Positions 8,776-27,500 of a stretch of 27,500 nucleotides of DNA are shown in pieces. The DNA lies in assembly GCA_002005505.1 (NCBI GenBank), contig KV908339.1:1161528-1189027 (forward strand), given 5' to 3'. Under the pieces are notes generated by a model, which had not been told where the DNA came from, made no database searches, and saw nothing but the letters and a program-made list of their open reading frames with translations. The position numbers were made by a program, and so were the translations under genes. Every line of letters starts with the position of its first letter. Position 1 is the first letter of the stretch. The stretch is from Botryococcus braunii (taxonomy: Eukaryota > Chlorophyta > Trebouxiophyceae).

Positions 8776-8821
8776 GTGTGCACTTGAAGGCAAGCTGAAA
8801 GGAAAGCATGCAGATGCATGC

Positions 8822-9339
8822 TTACAGCACGTTTTGAGCATATGGATTGCATTCATGTTTGAGCATTTGAGCAAACCATGCATTCTTGGTATACAAAATA
8901 TACGTATGTTGTTCGTTAAACTGCTGAAACCCCTGTGAAGGATCACTGATTCCAACAAATGAAACATAATAGATTGTCTGAGCTTTACAATATACAACCC
9001 ATGCAACAAACTGAGCTACTTGCCTTCTGTAGCACCGTTTGAGAATGTGCAGTGTCACCGGATGCAGCATTGTATCTAAATGGATATTACGTGCCGGTGT
9101 GTAATGACTGCCGAAGCTGAAATTACAGTCTGAATAGCAGTTAGAAATCTGTTTGCTGTTTCTGTGTCTGTGCCATCATACAGCAAGCTTGTAGGCAAAT
9201 GGGCACCCCCAGGGTTACCTGAAAGTTGAAATAAGAATTCTTGATCAACAGGGTAAGCTTCAAATAAGCAAGACATGAGCACAGATATTTGTGGCATCGA
9301 TTTGCATATTGGAACCCATGCTTGACCTTGGTTAAGCAA
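8822..9339 (-). pseudogene. Unrecognised minus-strand coding-like stretch
   Basis: Two open frames on the minus strand follow one another: 9339-9076 (NQGQAWVPICKSMPQ, LSGNPGGAHLPTSLLYDG) and, after a change of frame near 9110, one that ends at 8822 (VAQFVAWVVYCKAQ, QQFNEQHTYILYTKNAWF). Amino-acid makeup looks like real protein, and upstream bits (9340-9560) also look coding in short, broken frames. I do not recognise the family. It may be a decayed gene, a transposon remnant or two exons with a missed intron. Confidence 0.35.
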
Positions 9340-9817
9340 GGGAAATGTATACGTAAGACTGATACAGGAAATGCCTGGTATTCATGAATTGATCAAGCAT
9401 TATATTGCATCCAACAGTTACTGTCCCACATGCATGCTTTTCTCGGGAACTCTAGTGTATGGCGCTCCCTTACAATTGTCGCACAAGTTTGAAGAAATGG
9501 TCTCCATAACGATGCCTCATACAAAAGTTAAGCATCACAGGGTCTCTGCAAACTTCTCCATTAATTAAGCTCCTCAACTTTGAAAATGCACATCTTGAAA
9601 TAATCTGTATGGCTCAGATTACACGCATGCGGCTCTAAGGGGTTTCGCCATGCTGCAGATCAAGATGGACGATTTGTGCAAGAAAGGTGCGCCTTAATCC
9701 GTGACAGCTTACTTCCTTATCCAGACGTCTGTATGATGCTATTTGGTTGTCAGCTCCGCCCCTTCTGCTCTGACGTCGTAATTTGGGCTCCAAAACTGTA
9801 ACTGACGAACGAGCCAA
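9340..9817. other. No clear gene; possible broken upstream part of the minus-strand stretch
   Basis: Several short minus-strand frames with Cys-rich pieces (CDNCKGAPYTRV) might belong upstream of 8822-9339, but stops interrupt all of them. Confidence 0.3.
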
Positions 9818-9852
9818 TAGGTGCAGGAATATAAAGTTGCAGCAAAAAGTAA

Positions 9853-9892
<40 letters not shown>

Positions 9893-9927
9893 TTACTTTT
9901 TGCTGCAACTTTATATTCCTGCACCTA
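9818..9927. repeat. Perfect 110-bp palindrome with (AT)18 core
   Basis: Two 55-bp arms are exact reverse complements. Each has 37 bp of unique sequence (left arm begins TAGGTGCAGGAATATAAAG) around a self-complementary core of 18 AT units (9855-9890). No target-site duplication is obvious. Could be a foldback element, a hairpin-RNA source or a cruciform. Confidence 0.95.
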
Positions 9928-11398
9928 CTTTCGTACTTATTGTTTTTATTATTCTGCATCTTTTGCACTTACGGCCATTCCGATGTCGAAACGTGACTAT
10001 TCGGGCATCGGGGGCCTGACACTGATATATTACATTCTCTCACTTTTCCTTTAATCCGATTTGTGCTTTTCGCGAAACATTCGCTACGTGACATAAAGCT
10101 CCCCTTGGGTCACCCAGTGATTTGGTGTGGCCACGATAAGCTTGCAGCTGAGTTGTCGAGGCCATGGAAGGCTTCCATTGGAAGCCCTGACACGGGCCAA
10201 TCAGGAGCAGCCGATTAGGGGGTCCGCTACCCAGGTCTTGGAAGCCCCGCCCGGGACTTACGGCCCTGCAATCTGCCGGATGCGCCTCGGAACAATGTGA
10301 CGACAGTTTCACGTACATCATTTCTCGACTCTTCATCTTGAAACGTATAAAATCACTATTTAGTGTTTATTCCAAGTCCTTTCAGTCGCCCTGGCTGAAG
10401 GATTTCGAGGCGCTGCACGGAAAACTCCGCCATCAGTGTCCCGAACACTGAAGGCACTGGGTTTTCTGGGCTGGAATTTGGAGTGGAATCAATCAGCATT
10501 CTCAATTTAAATTTCCTTGTCACCACTTTAGGGAGCTGAAGCGTTGGTGTCAGCATATCTACTCCACGAGAGAACCGATCCGAAAAGGTATTCTTCAGCT
10601 CCGCTAGGAGTCCAGAAAGAGTGTTCTGGGGAGAGCATGTTCTATTGCTTGACAGTCAGGCTACGAAATTTGTGGTGGGAATTGTGAAAGTGATCGGCAT
10701 GGGGGTTTGGCCTGCCGCATAAGGACATCCCAGAGCCATTATCAAGTCTTTGATGCCGGATGTAGAGTTGCACCGTTGGGACCCTATGCTTATGTATCGG
10801 TCTTAGTGAAGGATTCGACCGGTGGGGTAACAATCTACATCATGTCCTTGTACGAAGCAGCGGCGGGTAGGGGGAATGGGAAGCCGTACCCTCAACGTCT
10901 GTGTCCAGGCCGTTTGGCAAAACGGTTTGCAAATCTTGAGTGTTTCCTTGTTTTCAGATGGAGTACAGTGCATCGTTTCTGAGGGAAGGATCTCATGGCC
11001 ATGGCCCACATCGAGATGAGTCTCTCTCAGAATTATGCAAAGTACCTCGCTGCAGACATGACCACCAACTTGTGCTGAGTAATAGATGGCAGTATTACCT
11101 CTTTTGACCACGATTATCCCATGTTGTCAATCCCATCTGGTATCCTTGTCAGTTTGTTTTCCTTCCTCAACAGTGTCATGAAAACAAATCCTACTGTTCC
11201 AGATACCTCAAGGACTCAACCATTTGACCACATGAAGCCTATTTCCCTATGTACTTGCTGTCCAGCGCCCGCCTCTGTAGGTCAGCTCAAACGTAAGCAC
11301 CCAATGCAGATCTGTGACCAGACAGGGGCTGTATGCAGGGCTGCAAACAGCACGCTGGAAAGGGGCTCACCTAGCTGCCCTGAGGCTGGTTTCCAGCA
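9928..11398. other. Intergenic region upstream of the phosphatase gene
   Basis: No recognised protein. Open frames on both strands, for example 10707-10982 plus and 10803-11111 minus, are short and overlap one another. A short plus-strand frame after TTTTCAG near 10959 might be an exon but is not recognised. Confidence 0.4.
10190..10265 (+). promoter_or_regulatory. Possible promoter elements (CCAAT and GC box)
   Basis: GGCCAATCAGG (about 10196-10206) is a CCAAT-type box and CCCCGCCCGGG (about 10245-10255) a GC-type box, 1.1-1.2 kb before the phosphatase ATG. A near-palindrome GGCTTCCATTGGAAGCC lies just left. Placement relative to a start site is unknown. Confidence 0.2.
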
Positions 11399-23961
<12,563 letters not shown>

Positions 23962-24845
23962 CCTGGTATGCAAAGCTTGTTCGCTTTGTAGCTGTCTCCC
24001 GAGGGACCCCCCCCCCCGGGCCCCCTCTATTTTGCAAGCCCTCCGGTGCATCCCCCAGCGCCTTTCTCTCGCTCGCCTTGCCTCGGTGCTCAGGGCCAAG
24101 GCGCTGGGGGGTGCGCAAGGCGTTGGGGCTTCTTGGGTAACCGGAAGAATGTATCTCGTTCTCCCCCCTCCTCCTCCGCCCCCTCCCCCCCCTGGCTCTC
24201 CCTCCCCCTCCTGCCCCTCCTCCTCCTCCGCCCCCTTCCCCCCCCCCTGGCTCTCCCTCCCCCTCCTGCCCCTCCTCCTCCTCCTCCGCCGCCTCTTCCA
24301 GGGGCCCGAGGCCCCTAGTGTTGTTTCTGTGCAGGGGACTCCCTGCTGCTCCCTGCATTACATCTATTACCTTTGATCTGTATCAGCCAGTCAGGGTGAT
24401 GATGCCGCACCCCCACGCGGGGGGGGGGGGGGGGGCCGGAAGCTCCCCCCCTTGCGGTCTCCAGGCGGCCTGCTGGTTGGTCTTATTGGTGCTGGTTGAT
24501 GTGGCCTGGACAGGTAAAGTGCCGGCGGTGCGGAGTTCCAACTGGGCGCGCCGTTGCCACTGTTTCTTTGCCCCCCGGACACTGGACCAGGTCATGGAGC
24601 TCTGACCCATTCTCTGGAACTCCCAAATCATGTTGGGACCGTCGGGGATGACAATCAACAACATCATCAACAGCACCAAGAAGAGGAGGAGAAAGAAGAA
24701 GAGTACGACGATGTTGATGAAGAAAAAGAAGAAGAAGGTGGAGGAGTTCTGTATTGATTGCTGCAACTGCGGCTCGGCTATGCACGCTTTTGTTAGAACA
24801 GGCTAACTACTGCGCAGAGCTGGGAGTGTTACTGCGGGTATGAAG
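23962..24845. other. Downstream region with C-rich and GAA-rich tracts
   Basis: CCTCC/CCCCC tracts (24156-24300, partly a ~65-bp duplication), a G16 run (24419-24434) and a GAA/GAG-rich stretch (24675-24745) whose plus-strand frame gives a Glu-rich peptide. No recognised gene; it may include the 3' UTR of the phosphatase. Confidence 0.5.
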
Positions 24846-25846
24846 AATGCCCCACCTGGAAGTACTGCGGAAGACATGAAGACCCATCTGCCCGTGCGTG
24901 GGGTCCTCCGCACGAGGCACGTGCCTGAAGGGGTACCGCCCAAGCCTCTGGGCAATAATATGTTGTACAGCTGTACCTCACGCTTGCAGGCGGAGGTCGC
25001 TGGTGGATGGGGCGCCGGATCACCTGGCGCTTTGTTTTGATGAAGTGTGTAGGGCTGCGTCTTCGCTTATGCAAGGCTTTTGCTTGCATTATAGTTATGG
25101 CCATATATGCTTGTAGCAAATGTATGCATGTGTGTCTTTTAAAGCAATCCGCCCCGGCTGACGCCCGGGATGAATATTTTGGTGAGTGTACCCGCAAGTG
25201 TTCCTGGGGCACGAAGGAGAAGACGAGCCTCCAGAAGACAAGCCTCCAACAGCACATTGCCGTGAGGGAGGGGAAGCAAATATTAAATTGCAGGAATGAC
25301 GACAATCTTGGATAAAGGAAGGGTTAATCCTCCGACAGCTCATGGCCACTTTACCTGGAGTAAGGTAAGGACAGGCCAGTCCCGCACAATCGAGTCGCGG
25401 CTCCGAAGAGATGGAGGGAAGTTGGGTGGCAATACATCATGCCACGTACGTATTCCATGTACTGTTGCTCGAAGTCCTTCAGCAGCTGCTCCTAGAAGAT
25501 GCAGCACGTGCACGTTGCAATCGTGGCATTGCAACCCCCTGTGTTCACGTTGACAGAGCTTTAGCGTGAGGGTGCCAACGTTTGAAGTTGACTGTATGCT
25601 CTTCTTTGTTGTGTTTGTAAATTTCCCTCAATTCAAGATGTTCGGGACTTAACCCAGGGCAAATTTGCTCTGTGGCTACATAATTGTTTGTGGTGTCCCC
25701 GGTCATAGAGGTCGATGGCACTGTTGCCGTGCGCTAAGACCTAAATCCGGCGTGTTTGAGCGCAGCATGTTCTCGCCGTTCCATTGGATGACTGCTACTT
25801 TCAATCCGAATTCGTTCACTTCCGCCCCCCCCCCCAATACACACAC
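24846..25846. other. No recognised gene
   Basis: Open frames of 60-158 codons exist on both strands (for example 25007-25315 plus and 24829-25305 minus) but overlap and show no known motif. Confidence 0.4.
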
Positions 25847-25853
25847 GGACGCG

Positions 25854-25927
<74 letters not shown>

Positions 25928-25960
25928 CACACACACAGACAGGCGCGCGCGCGGAGAGAG
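25847..25960. repeat. (CG)n/(CA)n microsatellite
   Basis: CG run, long CA run, then CACAGACAGGCGCG and a G-rich tail to about 25982. Confidence 0.95.
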
Positions 25961-26071
25961 AGGGGGGGGGCGGGGGGGGGGCGGCATGCACGCATGCATG
26001 CGTATTTGTACACATTTGTGTGCTGTTGTTGGGACGGAAAAGTGGGGATGCCCCTAAGGGCACATGTGCAG

Positions 26072-26214
26072 GCCACTTCCCATTGGATAGGGTCCCAGAT
26101 TATCTAGTTTGCATTAATCAGAACTCTACTCCGGAGGATAGCAATGCCACTAAGCATATAGATGACGGTTGGGAGGTATTTGAAGAAATTTCTGTAAAAG
26201 TATACGTAAGATGA
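26072..26214 (+). CDS. Weak candidate terminal exon
   Basis: After an acceptor-like CACATGTGCAG, about 46 codons of natural composition (HFPLDRVPDYLVCINQNS; DDGWEVFEEISVKVYVR) run to TGA. No family recognised and no partner exon located. Could be the 3' exon of an unknown gene or chance. Confidence 0.2.
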
Positions 26215-26339
26215 AGCCAAACTACGGCGCAGCCCTGAAGCTAGCTTTTTGATCTGATGGTCTACGTCCGTATATAGGGACGTATACATATCTGTCATCT
26301 GCCGGGTACACATGTGGTAAACAATGTAGACGTTGTTGA

Positions 26340-27500
26340 TGTGTACTTACAAGTTTGTGTCAGTGCGTATACATGTACGTACATAATTATGTAAAGTACA
26401 TGCAGGCGCATTGTGATGTACTTTCCTGCATCAGACTAACATAATTGTATATGGAGCTAATATAAATTTCCATATGTAGAGAAGCCTGATGTTTGAGCTG
26501 TACATGCAGTTCAAGTTTTTGCGCAGGTGTTTCATGTATTGGACTTGTGCAATTTTCTACCTTACGCCTGGGAATTCACAAGTGTCGATCCTTTGCTAGC
26601 CTCGATCCTTCACTGTCCATCCTTGAATTCAGAACTGCTGATCCTTCAATAGCCTCGAACCTTCACTAGCGACCGTCTAAAAATGGACTGTGAATACATG
26701 TATGTGTTGCTGCACAACTGTGTATCAGCTGTGAAACAGCTGTACAAGATCCACTACATGTACATACGCGTATTTATGTATACATGTATACGTGTAAAGG
26801 TATGTATATGTACATGTATGCATGTACTGCATTCACATGACAGCATGAATCTGATCGGATCTGTTTCCAGAAAACACGCATGTGTGCCCTGCGAAGCATT
26901 CTGCAGCAAACAGCAATATTCATATATGATGTATAAGGCCGTAACGCCGATACATCCTATTTAGTAATATCAAACGTACAACACATCCAGGACGTACACG
27001 TGCCGTGCAATCAGACCAGCACAAGCATCACGACTGTGGATGCATTTTTGTCCGGCAGACAGTGTCCGCACGCTCCTTTTCAGCCTGGACTGCATGGCTC
27101 AGGGAATACTTCATGATCATGCTTCTCTTGTGACTTAAAAAGGGAATAATTATTGAGAAGCTAAGTAGCTTCGCCCTGCCTTCGTACCCCTTATTATCTA
27201 CACCACCTTGAAATTGGTGGACAAATGTAGCTGAATGATGACGTATCAATCATCGTGAAGCACTTGCTTGACCTACGCATTCGAGGCAGTGTGCGTTTTG
27301 ACGTAAAGACAGGTTGTCTAGCCATGAATGAAAATCAAAGTTGTTCCTGTCTCGGAAGTTCCAAAGGAGACACCCATTGATGTTGCCACCAGTACCTCAA
27401 AAGCTTTAAAACAAGCAGCAACTCGAGGAGCCCTCTACTTTTCTCTGTTCATTACATACATGTAGATACATGTAGAACGTACATGTGCATGTACGTTTTA
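26340..27500. other. Non-coding, rich in TACATGTA-like palindromes
   Basis: No gene recognised. TACATGTA, GTACATGTA and related self-complementary words recur, densest at 26755-26830 and 27450-27500. ACGTACATGTGCATGTACGT (27477-27496) has perfect 9-bp arms. Confidence 0.6.
26571..26676. repeat. ~53-bp tandem duplication
   Basis: Two diverged copies starting at GAATTCA (26572 and 26625), each with GATCCTT..TAGCCTCGA.CCTTCACT. Confidence 0.8.

Noticed and set aside
24554..24757. Glu-rich peptide as an acidic protein tail
   Set aside because: It follows a GAA/GAG simple repeat and no linked exon or domain was found.

Overview
This is eukaryotic nuclear DNA, most likely from an alga of the green lineage; I cannot name the species. 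The main coding signal is a gene in many exons with GT-AG introns rich in micro- and minisatellites. There is also a decayed plant-type chromovirus whose primer site resembles the initiator-Met type, a CAP/PR-1-type exon, and AT-rich inserts that look like plastid DNA (start of psbA, a piece of rpl2).

Layout. 1-2.0 kb: CA/TG microsatellites, a possible signal-peptide exon inside a 134-bp repeat, a scrambled plastid-derived block with psbA promoter/start and an rpl2 fragment, then a second, broken copy of the 134-bp repeat. 2.0-3.6 kb: weak minus-strand coding candidates, short GGCC-rich repeats and a 30-bp perfect palindrome. 3.67-8.60 kb: a Ty3/gypsy chromovirus with 199 bp of shared LTR (about 5% diverged), PBS, gag, protease, RT, a remnant of integrase, chromodomain and PPT. 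It carries many frameshifts and an internal deletion that removed RNase H and most of integrase. 8.60-8.78 kb: a CAP-domain exon directly against the 3' LTR. 8.8-9.6 kb: an unrecognised minus-strand coding-like stretch. 9.82-9.93 kb: a perfect 110-bp palindrome. 9.9-11.4 kb: no recognisable gene, with promoter-like boxes.

11.4-23.96 kb: a plus-strand gene for a PhoD-like metallophosphatase (PhoD_2 type), which I resolve into 11 exons. Splice phases agree at every junction except the first, where a 13-nt micro-exon would restore the frame. One intron appears to be GC-AG. The exons that carry the WDDHD and following motifs are only 34 and 48 nt long. One intron has three tandem copies of the 3' splice site region. 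Another holds a long imperfect foldback with arms of about 430-460 bp, which could give a long intronic hairpin RNA.

23.96-27.5 kb: mostly non-coding, with C-rich, GAA-rich and CA microsatellites, one weak candidate terminal exon, a tandem duplication, and a final stretch rich in TACATGTA-like palindromes.

The genes do not form an operon or pathway. The CAP fragment and signal-peptide exon may be remains of one secreted-protein gene disrupted by plastid DNA and the retroelement (inference). The phosphatase gene looks intact and would act in phosphate release from phosphoesters.
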